A stretch of DNA of 64,000 nucleotides, taken from NCBI GenBank assembly GCA_029204225.1, contig CM055109.1, forward strand, positions 21,696,317 to 21,760,316. Direction: 5' to 3'. Below the pieces are notes generated by a model. The model saw nothing but the letters and a program-made list of their open reading frames with translations, searched no databases and had not been told where the DNA came from. Source of the stretch: Diphasiastrum complanatum (lineage: Eukaryota > Streptophyta > Lycopodiopsida > Lycopodiales > Lycopodiaceae). Both the position numbers and the translations under genes were made by a program. Shown here one piece after another: positions 58,901 through 64,000 of this stretch. The first letter of the stretch is position 1. Each line of letters begins with the position of its first letter.

Positions 58901-59735
58901 AAGTGGGCAGACAGATTTGCAAAGGGCTGCTGCAGGAGAGCTTCGCTTACTGGCAAAGAGAAGCATTGAGAACAGAGTTTGTATTGCTGAAGCTGGTGCA
59001 ATCTCTCTCCTGGTAGCGCTACTTTCAACGACTGACATTCAAACACAGGAACATGCTGTTACAGCACTTCTAAACCTTTCCATCAACGATAATAACAAAG
59101 GTCAGATTGTGCTAGCTGGGGCAATAAATCCTATTGTGGAAGTTCTTAGGGGTGGGAGCATGGAAGCAAGAGAAAATGCTGCTGCAACACTGTTTAGTCT
59201 GTCTGTGGTAGATGAGAACAAGGTGACAATTGGTATGTCTGGTGCCATTCCTGCATTGGTCGAGCTGCTTCGTGATGGTAGTCCAAGAGGGAAGAAAGAT
59301 GCTGCAACTGCTCTTTTCAACCTTTCTATATACCAAGGGAACAAGGGCAGAGCTGTACGAGCTGGAGTTGTACCTCATTTAATGAATTTGCTGGTGGATC
59401 CAAACTTGGGAATGGTTGATGAAGCACTTGCTATACTAGCAATTCTTGCCACTCATGCAGAAGGGCGATTGGCTATTGGTAATTCAACTGCTATTCCTGT
59501 GCTGGTGGAACTTATAAATTCAGGGTCCCCCAGGAACAAAGAGAATGCTGCATCAATTCTTCTTGCTCTGAGTGTGCACGATTCTGCTCATCTTGTTGCA
59601 GCTCAACAGCTTGGAGCGTATGAACCTCTGACTGAACTTGCTCAGAACGGTACTGTGAGGGCAAGAAGAAAAGCTACTGCCCTCTTGGAGCACATGATGA
59701 TGAAGCATGAATATAATAATACCGAAAATTTGTAA
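37502..59735 (+). CDS. U-box/armadillo-repeat E3 ubiquitin ligase, PUB13/PUB14/SPL11-like, four exons
   Basis: Exons are 37502-37795, 55948-56064, 57764-58207 and 58644-59735. All junctions are GT-AG and in phase 0, giving 648 codons, the usual length for the PUB13/14 group. Exon 1 and exon 2 encode the plant U-box N-terminal domain; SKIYL joins [11 protein letters not shown] across intron 1, and exon 2 ends EISDEVREQ. The U-box (about residues 264-337) is split between [18 protein letters not shown] and [19 protein letters not shown]. Armadillo repeats fill about 365-640, with [16 protein letters not shown] and [18 protein letters not shown]. Family knowledge: the U-box recruits an E2 and ARM repeats bind substrates; the group acts in immunity and cell-death control. 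Start: in-frame TAA at 37493, with an alternative ATG at 37526. No defect is seen in any exon. AATAAA at 59996 may serve polyadenylation. Confidence 0.93.
38579..42373 (-). mobile_element. LINE copy 1: proline-rich N terminus, coiled coil, endonuclease, RT; 3'-truncated
   Basis: From ATG at 42303 the minus strand encodes one 1070-codon frame. Order: Pro/Ser/Ala-rich repeat region (about residues 10-215), coiled coil ([20 protein letters not shown]), an APE-type endonuclease ([30 protein letters not shown]) and the start of RT ([20 protein letters not shown]). TGA then breaks [15 protein letters not shown] at about 39088. RT resumes in another frame with [20 protein letters not shown] and [12 protein letters not shown] (39001-38579), where the copy ends. 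It lacks the C-terminal Cys finger. It lies head-to-tail after copy 2. The single-ORF layout and [10 protein letters not shown] motif differ from the common angiosperm L1 type; I do not assign a clade. Confidence 0.85.
42112..42235. repeat. 30-33 bp tandem repeats coding the Pro-rich LINE N terminus
   Basis: Near-identical units containing GGAGGGGGGCGGAGCAGCAG repeat three or more times. On the minus strand they give the [16 protein letters not shown]-type repeat. Antisense Gly-rich frames are artefacts. Confidence 0.85.
42374..45665 (-). mobile_element. LINE copy 2: full RT and C-terminal finger, endonuclease deleted
   Basis: ATG at 45664 starts a similar Pro-rich N terminus, but the coiled coil and endonuclease are missing. 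The frame resumes around [13 protein letters not shown] (45150) and, from 44811, encodes 705 codons of RT and C-terminal domain. Motifs are [37 protein letters not shown], and [10 protein letters not shown], where the catalytic YxDD first Asp is Asn (codon 44082-44080). The C-terminal Cys finger reads [20 protein letters not shown]. The 3' tail, marked TTAATAAAGC on the minus strand, ends against the 5' end of copy 1 near 42373. With N in place of D and no endonuclease, it should be inactive on its own. Confidence 0.85.
45671..45713. repeat. (AG)n microsatellite
   Basis: An AG run of about 42 bp just upstream of the LINE copy 2 start codon. Confidence 0.93.
45889..45940. repeat. (AG)n microsatellite
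   Basis: An AG run of about 50 bp. Leu/Ser-repeat frames on the minus strand are artefacts. Confidence 0.93.
46635..46689. repeat. (AG)n microsatellite
   Basis: A GA/AG run of about 55 bp inside U-box intron 1. Confidence 0.93.
46730..48420. repeat. Local duplications, inverted copy and short telomere-like tract
   Basis: The segment near 46738-46815 (TTCTTATGCAATTCTAGAAG, GTGGAGTCACAATTGGTCC) is repeated at 47640-47700. About 47740-47880 and 48190-48310 share GGGGAGAAACCGATCTCAT, AAGACATAGTA and GAAGTTGTAGCATAAG. About 47912-47972 is repeated in inverted orientation at 48323-48390 (CAGTGATGTTTACTATCC and its complement). A short (TTTAGGG)-like tract, CTAGGGTTTAGGGTTTAGGG, is at 47808-47827. 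One copy includes SSPGTGKT, a P-loop, linking the repeats to the helicase fragments beside the Copia insertion. Confidence 0.75.
48676..48797 (+). pseudogene. SNF2 (DRD1/CLSY-like) helicase fragment, left of Copia insertion
   Basis: The plus strand reads [20 protein letters not shown] then PGERVLIT. This resembles the P-loop region of plant DRD1/CLASSY helicases, whose usual pattern is GxGKTFLIISFLxSFLxxxPxxRPLVLAP. The P-loop here is degraded (CTGRT for GTGKT). A related SSPGTGKT copy is at 47975-48000. The frame is interrupted at 48797 by the Copia element and continues at 54226. It is a gene fragment stranded in the U-box intron. Confidence 0.55.
48798..49201 (+). repeat. 5' LTR of the young Copia element
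   Basis: 404 bp, starting TGTTGAAGAG and ending AATTCTTCA. It differs from the 3' LTR by a single base (C at 48971 against G at 53990). The flanking TSD TCACT lies at 48793-48797. Confidence 0.97.
49202..49216 (+). promoter_or_regulatory. Primer binding site (initiator Met tRNA)
   Basis: TGGTATCAGAGCAGG directly follows the 5' LTR. It matches the usual plant Copia initiator-Met primer site TGGTATCAGAGC. Confidence 0.93.
49671..53822 (+). CDS. Copia Gag-Pol polyprotein, intact frame of 1383 codons
   Basis: Gag starts [20 protein letters not shown]. The zinc knuckle is [14 protein letters not shown] (about residues 254-267). Protease carries [11 protein letters not shown] (about 312). Integrase has an HHCC finger with CEACALGKQ, then D, D and E in [16 protein letters not shown] and NGVAERKNR (about 512, 574 and 612). 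RT runs from NDTWEL to [11 protein letters not shown] (YVDD at 1062-1065). RNase H has GYSDSDWAG and ends ADIFTKPL. The motif usually SSTEAEY reads SSTEAKY: Lys at residue 1269 replaces the second, probably catalytic, Glu, by one G-to-A change. The last Cys codon and the stop lie in the first 6 bp of the 3' LTR. No gag/pol frameshift is present, as usual for plant Copia. Confidence 0.97.
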   Translation: MASLGESLLGESSKLDGTNYRVWKFKIANILMDKNCWEVMTGTEPVPTSDPELKDYMNRRHKAHRIINLSVKDNIIPHICNARDAADAWTILKSMFETVDSAKLVYLQNRLHTLKMEAGATIGDHITKVKDLLDQLASVGEKVSDRSIVPIVLNSLSFNYQDYVMSLSAREKLPTFGELCGLLLQEEMRRKNLSEREDNPELAFASKKKQNFQKKGKGKKKNSKQSLEQQVSKLQVGEESSTNSSSTPKRKGNCNYCGKYGHFAFECRKKQSDQKKGKNQQSHFVDKVAEEEQSGVLELFTAALSSESTFGGWYIDSGASKHMTPHRDWFSTYEETEDSQHVCLGDNSTRMVRGKGTVAIQLSSGEVKEIKSVLHVPGLAKNLLSVGAITKQNMVVEFNDSKCLVKDKEKNFKVVAKGMQEGGLYKLFTTIPSQEALSARDTNRDKLWHERYGHLSYKSLQVLNRHKMVVDLPSIKSSSDTCEACALGKQQRKKFPKEKATRAKGILELVHSDLCGPMQVKSAGGAYYLMTFVDDFSRKVWVYFLKLKSEAFKYFKQWKAMVENHTGKRLKTLRSDKGGEYISDEFKDLCKACGIKRQFTAPHTPQQNGVAERKNRSIVECARSMLKAKGLPNSFWAEAVATAVFLLNRSPTKAVEGITPEEAYSGKKPKVGSLRVFGCTAYAHIPKDLRKKLDAKSVKCVFLGYSEGEKAYVLYDLENRRKILSRDVIFDEEHAPKIQEQEKEGITEFIPLIDSTDEDPSQESRKPQVQEQQQEIEPTSSRPLFGQVPEAEVGDKRKTKTVPWDTWSPSTSPTARKKLPRWYWETIKEGQMIEEGESSEQGVRRSLRSHERQETNFALMSTILNADEPQFFHEAVREKVWQHAMQEEYDSIVKNDTWELTTLPEGKQPIGCKWVYKTKFHANGTVDKYKARLVAKGYAQQEGLDYDETFAPVAKMTSIRTVLAIASYFDWDVHQMDVKSAFLNGHLQEEVYMEQPQGFEITGKENLVCRLRKALYGLKQAPRAWYSRIDEYFARQGFEKSKSDCNLYVFREGEDFVVVVLYVDDLLITGSNKKLIACVKKNLSNEFEMKDLGLLHYCLGVEVWKGKRCLFISQAKYAQKLLKKFNMQESKPISTPMDASNKPSKDDGPAFADETLYRQLVGSLIYLTTTRPDIAYAVGIASQYMCKPTEAHWKAAKRILRYVRGTVTYGIGYTDDGNLQLEGYSDSDWAGDRDDRRSTTGYCFSLGSGAISWCSKKQPTIALSSTEAKYRATTRSACEAIWLRRLLEDMQIAQVRPTLLHCDNQSCIQLARNPVYHARTKHIEVDQHFIREKVHSGEIELVYCDTNDQTADIFTKPLSKDKFEKFRTLLGVSLNKIAIKGGC
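53808..53816 (+). promoter_or_regulatory. Polypurine tract
   Basis: AAGGGGGGG immediately precedes the 3' LTR and primes plus-strand synthesis in retrotransposons. Confidence 0.93.
53817..54220 (+). repeat. 3' LTR of the young Copia element
   Basis: 404 bp, identical to the 5' LTR except G at 53990. It is followed by TSD TCACT at 54221-54225. Confidence 0.97.
54221..54418 (+). pseudogene. SNF2 (DRD1/CLSY-like) helicase fragment, right of Copia insertion
   Basis: Continues the left fragment across the target duplication: ITAP, then after a one-base shift [39 protein letters not shown] and a stop at 54416. The pattern LAPKxxLxxWxKEFxKWxVxxPVYNL is typical of the DRD1/CLSY helicase block after motif I. 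It has no downstream helicase motifs nearby, so it is a truncated gene fragment. Confidence 0.55.
54425..55449. other. Intronic DNA without recognised genes
   Basis: Contains a small duplicated string (CCTTGGATAACG at about 54812 and 54862; TTGTGACTTCACAATTTTT at about 54935 and 54968). Nothing else was recognised. Confidence 0.45.
55450..55690 (-). mobile_element. 5'-truncated LINE 3' tail
   Basis: AAAGAAAGAAGAAAGCTTTA, TTGTCTTTTGATGC and AAAAGGCATATA correspond to the 3' end of LINE copy 2 at 42385-42440. The reverse complement carries the AATAAAGCTTTC end. It is a separate, heavily 5'-truncated LINE insertion in the same intron. Confidence 0.75.
55850..55911. repeat. (AG)n microsatellite next to U-box exon 2
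   Basis: A GA run of about 60 bp ending 36 bp before the exon 2 acceptor. Its position may affect splice-acceptor recognition. Confidence 0.93.
56065..57763 (+). other. Second intron of the U-box gene (1,699 bp)
   Basis: Donor CAG|GTAACT after DEVREQ, acceptor TTGATTTAG before [13 protein letters not shown]. Phase 0. No mobile element was recognised inside. Confidence 0.88.
58208..58643 (+). other. Third intron of the U-box gene, splitting the U-box (436 bp)
   Basis: Donor ACAG|GTTGAC after VATGQ, acceptor CCATGCAG before TYERAC. This intron position inside the U-box is typical of the PUB13/14 group. Confidence 0.9.
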
Positions 59736-60020
59736 TGATGTAAGGCTGTCATTTTGGGCTTTTCTTTGATGATTGTTGCTTAGTGACGAAGTCTGAGGTG
59801 ATCTAAGATCATCTCAGTGTGAATTATTTTGAAATTTTCACCAGTATTCAAGCAAAAATTGATTGGTTTAGTTGTTTGCCTTTGTGAAATTTGTGTACAT
59901 CACAGGGTTTTTTATGCTCGTCTCCACTGTAACATGTGTGGCTGGTGTTATTTGAGGGCTTATGCCCTTGTTTCATTTTTCATGTGTTCTCTTCTCAATA
60001 AAAGGAACATTCTTTTGTGC
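59736..60020 (+). terminator. 3' UTR and probable polyadenylation signal of the U-box gene
   Basis: The stop is at 59733-59735. AATAAA at 59996-60001, in CTCAATAAAAGG, is a plausible near-upstream polyadenylation signal. Transcript data would be needed to place the end. Confidence 0.5.
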
Positions 60021-60869
60021 TGCTTTTGCTTTGAAATTTGCATAAGTTTTCTTTTAACCATCAAAGTGTGTTATCCACTGATTTAGTATATTTGGTGCAC
60101 ACGAAACTGGCTAATTTCTTTTGGAAAAGGTTCCTCCCTTTTCCCTCAGCAATATTTAAGTAAGACCTTAGGTTTGTGAGTGTTTCCAACAGAGAGCTGA
60201 GCTGTTTTGTTGGCTTAGTAGTTGACCCTTTTGAAAGCTTCATTCATGGTGGCTAAGACATGAATAATGACGCAAAAACACAGATATCAGGCAAGGCGTT
60301 TATGAACATATTTATGGGACAAGCGTGAAAGAAGAAATTTTTGTATTCTGATTATGTGAAGAAGAATATAAAATATTTCTCTTTGTGGTGTATATTGTGC
60401 GTTGTTTACATGCACAGACAAAATATGGGGCACTTGGCGTTCATGCATAAGTAGCTAGTCCATGTAGGCTAGCCAAACTAGCATTGGGCTCTAAATGAAA
60501 AAGCTTTTGTTGGTCAACAATTTTGAGCATGGGTGGCCACTGCCTCCTTCAATGCCTCAAAATTGTCCTCGTTTTTCTTCCCCTTGATAACCAAAATACT
60601 AACCCCACAGCTTCTAACTAGCTATAGTTCTCAACAAATCTGCGAGAAAACACATCGAAACCGAGGGATGACCTCAAGTGACATTTATTTGTTGGCTAGA
60701 GCCAACTCAATGTTAATCACCTTGGCTGGGTATAAAATTGCCATCACTATGTGAATGAGTTAAACTGTTCAAATCATACACAATTCGGTTTTCTTATCAT
60801 TAGCATATAAAACACTAATTTTCAATGCCTTAAATATTGTTAGATGCCTTTATAGTCAGGATTCGACTT
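60021..60869. other. Intergenic DNA, nothing recognised
   Basis: Only short open frames without recognisable domains. Confidence 0.4.
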
Positions 60870-61160
60870 ACTATAGATTAGGATGTCATTGATAAAACTA
60901 ATGGCGAATTGACCCATATAGTTTTGAGTAAATCGCATCATGAACGTTGTTGGAGCATTAGCTAGTCCAAAGGGTATGACTAATTACTCATAATGCCTAG
61001 AGTGCTTACAAAACACTTTCTTTAGTACATCGTGCTCCTTGATATTGAAGACCTTTGCTCCATGTAATGCATCCAACAAATCATCTATTTGCAACATAGA
61101 ATACTTGTGCTTTATTGTGATCTCATTCATGCTATGATAGATACACACATATTGAAAGAT
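60870..61160 (-). pseudogene. Gypsy RT fragment
   Basis: The minus strand reads MNEITIKHKYSML, IDDLLDALHGAKVFNIKEHD, RHYE-stop-LVIPFGLANAP, TTFMMRFTQNYMGQFAISF and INDILIYS. This is the Gypsy RT core, usually ITxKxxYPLPRIDDLLDxL ... PFGLxNAPATF ... FIDDILIYS. The catalytic FxDD reads FINDI, so the first Asp is replaced by Asn. One internal stop is present, and it is truncated on both sides. Confidence 0.8.
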
Positions 61161-61985
61161 ACATCTTTCTTCTTCACCAAAAAAGATTGTGAAGCGAAGG
61201 GCGAATAGCTAGGCTTTACGTATGCTACTTGTCAAGTATCCTTCTCACCTCTTCCTCCTCCTTAAATGCTCATCCTATAAGGAGCTCGACAGATAGATCA
61301 TGTCTCTGGAACCAACTCAATCATGTGTTTCAAGCTTGATCTTGATTGGGTTGTCTTGAGTAAAGCTCGCTAGGGTCTAATATGTTGTCGGTCCATACCT
61401 ACCTGCTTATGAGGATGTGAATTGACTTTATAGTATCATTGTTGATTTATACAAAGAGTTGAAACGCTGAAGAGAAATAAAATGCACCAATAAAAAAAAG
61501 GTGCATCAACCAAATTAGAAGTTGGTGGAAGAACTTTATAAATTAACCAAAACGAATGACAGATTGAAGAGTGAGGGAAGTGATAGGCTAGGAAGAATGT
61601 ATTAATGTTGAAATTGATTACTCCACAAATTGTACTAGTCCAACCTCATCTCTCCACTGATGATAAGATCTCTCATACTTACTCTCCACTGATGATAGCA
61701 TCTCACGTTGATGATAACATCTCACATACTTACTCTAACATTTGTTCTCCACATGTCATGTATCTTCGTAAAATTTGCATTTGATATTAGGGCAGTATAT
61801 AGGCATGTGATTTCCATTACAAAACTGGCATGCTAAATTTGTTTGTTCTTCTTGTCGTTGTTCCCCAATTGAGTTCTCCTCTCTTTTGAGAGAACTCACA
61901 ACTAGCTTCAAGGATTTATATAGTTTGTAAATATGTCCATCTCCTAAGCATTTCATTCACAACATGTCCTTTACACAGCTCTTTC

Positions 61986-62351
61986 TTGTGCAAAAACTGT
62001 GGATTCATAACCACCTTTTCTTGTGCTGATTCTGATAGTAAAGTACTCGACATAGCGAAGTACCCTTATCATTCACTTATAGGATCTTTGATGTATGCAA
62101 TATTGTGTACTAGACCAGATTTAGCATACAATGTTAGCATGTTAAGTCAATTCATGTCTAATACTAGGATCTCCCATTGGAAAGCATTAAAAAGAGTGAT
62201 GAGATATATTCAGGGAAGCTTAGATCACATTTTATGTTATGATGGAAATGTTATCGACCCACTCATCCTGCGAGGCTACTCCGACTCATATTGGGGAGGA
62301 ACAGTCGCTACCAGAAAATCTACTCCGGGTTCTGTTTCTATCTGGCAAGAA
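61986..62351 (+). pseudogene. Copia RT/RNase H fragment, cut by an LTR
   Basis: The plus strand encodes YHSLIGSLMYAILCTRPDLA, HWKALKRVMRYIQGSLDH, RGYSDSYWGG and TRKSTPGSVSIW, a Copia RT-RNase H junction. The RNase H motif has SYW for the usual ADW or SDW, and the frame ends where TGTTGGAATT of the next element begins. Confidence 0.85.
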
Positions 62352-62859
62352 TGTTGGAATTTAATCTAACTCCTACTCATCCCAACCGCCCTTCTTCCTT
62401 CTCTCAATCTTACTCTCTCAAATGAAACCTACAGGAAATGAACTGTTTATCAACAGTCTACATTTTTGGACTGATTGTCACTATAGTCTGCATTTTTCTT
62501 TGCAATTTCTGACAGGCGAAAAACCCCTCATTGTCGCCAAAACCCGACACTATCCACCTTCGGTTTTTAGGCCATTTTAGACACTTCCAAAAATGCGACA
62601 CTACTTCACGAAAAATGCAAAAAATACAACACGGATTCTAAGTACAGACTGTCTACGTCTTCACGCTCCAATAACAACTGTTCTAATTAGTCAATTAATC
62701 AACTGTTAAGCGATCTTGTAGATGTAGAGCTAGAATAATGCAAGATCTTCCAGTTGCTATATATGTAATTGAGCGATTGAATCAATTAAGGATGAAGATT
62801 AGAGAGATAGATCTACGACCAGAATTGGTCTTTCAGTACCTGACTCCTCATAGTTAGTG

Positions 62860-62937
<78 letters not shown>

Positions 62938-63424
62938 TATACTCAGAACTTTAGCAATTGATTTGAGTCTGTAAGTAGGATCACGCGCTTATCAGCGCAA
63001 TTGTATTGTGATCTAATTGTTGTTTCACGACATTATTATACAGATTCGTTACTATTCTACATCTTTGCATTCTTGTTGAATGAAACTAAACTCTCATTCC
63101 TTTTACGCAAACATCATTATCAGAGAAATGTATGGCTGTCTCTGATGCCTAAGTTATTTCTACATTCTCTTTATATTAGGTTATCAGCAATAGAGGATTG
63201 CATGGCTGTCTCAAACGCCTAATCGTTTCTGCGATCTCTCTTTCATGGCAGTCTAAGACTCCTACACTGATAATCTTATTCAACACAAAAGAACAGCTCA
63301 CAATCTCCGTTCTCTAAGTAACCCACGATCCTATTAATAAGAATTTTGTTTATCAGTTGGCATCAACATCTAAGCATCAACAGATTGGTATCAAAGTTGA
63401 TAATTTCCAATTCACAAACCAACA
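62352..63424 (+). repeat. 5' LTR of a Copia element that runs off the window
   Basis: Starts TGTTGGAATTTAATC and ends ACCAACA, giving TGTTGG/CCAACA inverted ends. A primer site TGGTATCAGAGCA follows after 3 bp (63428-63440). It contains an (AT)n/(AG)n microsatellite at 62861-62940. Confidence 0.7.
62861..62940. repeat. Compound (AT)n(AG)n microsatellite
   Basis: An AT run followed directly by an AG run, inside the LTR. Confidence 0.93.
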
Positions 63425-63427
63425 AAG

Positions 63428-64000
63428 TGGTATCAGAGCACAGGTGTACTGGATTACTAGAGTTTAGGATTTATAATAGAACTTAATATGTTCTTGTTCC
63501 ATAGAGCTATTTCATTTCGTTTGTGTTCTATCTCTGCTACTCGATTATAGTGGAAGGTTCAACCGCAGAGATCCGCTTGATCAACAAATTCAACGGAGAT
63601 GACTTCCACATGTGGAAGTAAGACAAGGATGATATTAATTGAGAAGGATCTTTGGGGATACGTAAACGGTTCAATAGCCAAACCGGCAGAACCTGAATTC
63701 CTTCTAGCATGGGAAGCGAAGGATCGCAAAGCACTTGGCATTGTATTCTTGAGTTTGAAAAGACACTCAGATTGCTCATGTATCAAATAGCACCACCTCC
63801 AAAGAAGCGTGAGATATCCTAACAAGTATCTACGAGACTTCAGATGTATCGACTCACCTCTTTCTAAGGAAGAAGGTACTTACACTCAAGATGAGCGAAG
63901 GCAACTCAGTCAGCGATCACTAGAATGAATTCAAATAGTTGCTGAATCAACTTGCTGCAATAGGTTCTCCTATATCAGAAGTAGACTCAACGATGTCTCT
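63428..64000 (+). pseudogene. Copia leader and gag N-terminal part, frameshifted, cut by window end
   Basis: After the primer site, plus-strand frames near 63540-63790 read EGSTAEIRLINKFNGDDFHM, TRMILIEKDLWGYVNG and AWEAKDRKALGIVFLSL. These match the Copia Gag (UBN2-type) start LxxxNYxxWKxxMxxxLxxxxLWxxV. A frame change at WK (about 63617) and later stops show decay. The rest lies beyond the window. Confidence 0.75.

Overview
This window is nuclear DNA of a land plant with a large, transposon-rich genome. The evidence is a four-exon plant U-box/armadillo E3 ligase gene, plant-type Copia and Gypsy retrotransposons primed by initiator-Met tRNA, LINEs, and long AT, AC and AG microsatellites. An 18 kb intron packed with transposons, and a LINE unlike the common angiosperm L1 type, make me lean towards a fern or another large-genome non-angiosperm. 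That placement is inference only.

Layout. 0-7 kb: degraded intergenic DNA with microsatellites, a truncated LTR element (about 3.05-5.66 kb) and a Gypsy RT scrap. 7.1-34 kb: a nest of elements. The two halves of a minus-strand Gypsy element (3' half 7.1-9.1 kb, 5' half 29.7-34 kb) flank the two LTRs of a minus-strand Copia element (9.15-9.5 kb and 29.06-29.74 kb). Between those LTRs lie the Copia RT/RNase H remnant (9.8-11.4 kb), an unusual DNA-transposon-like gene cluster (11.6-20.5 kb), a small element with direct terminal repeats (20.5-23.2 kb) and a long non-coding LTR element (23.2-28.9 kb). 34.5-35.5 kb: further scraps.

37.5-59.7 kb: the one clearly functional host gene, a PUB13/PUB14/SPL11-like E3 ubiquitin ligase of 648 residues. 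Its 18,152-bp first intron holds two head-to-tail LINEs (38.6-45.7 kb), duplicated pieces of a SNF2 (DRD1/CLSY-like) helicase gene, a very young full-length Copia element (48798-54220, one mismatch between its 404-bp LTRs, TSD TCACT) and a LINE 3' tail. 60.8-64 kb: Gypsy and Copia remnants and the 5' end of another Copia element that runs off the window.

The most interesting region is 11.6-20.5 kb. It holds (1) a decayed intron-containing gene with a D-D-E transposase-like layout; (2) a convergent gene of unknown function (15895 to 14373, minus strand); (3) a gene at 17136-19216 whose conceptual product fuses a histone H3-like N terminus (canonical-length tail starting MAxTKxTxR, plus histone fold) to a proline/serine-rich linker and a C-terminal Ulp1/SENP-type (C48) cysteine protease; and (4) eight modules, each 70-72 bp, made of two inverted copies of a motif close to GATATCGGATCAGCGCGC. 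Six modules lie in the divergent promoter region and two in an intron of the H3-protease gene. Nearly all premature stops in these genes are ones that C-to-T change makes from CGA, CAG or CAA, as expected for a methylated, silenced element. I know of no described mobile element with this gene set, but only database searches could establish novelty.
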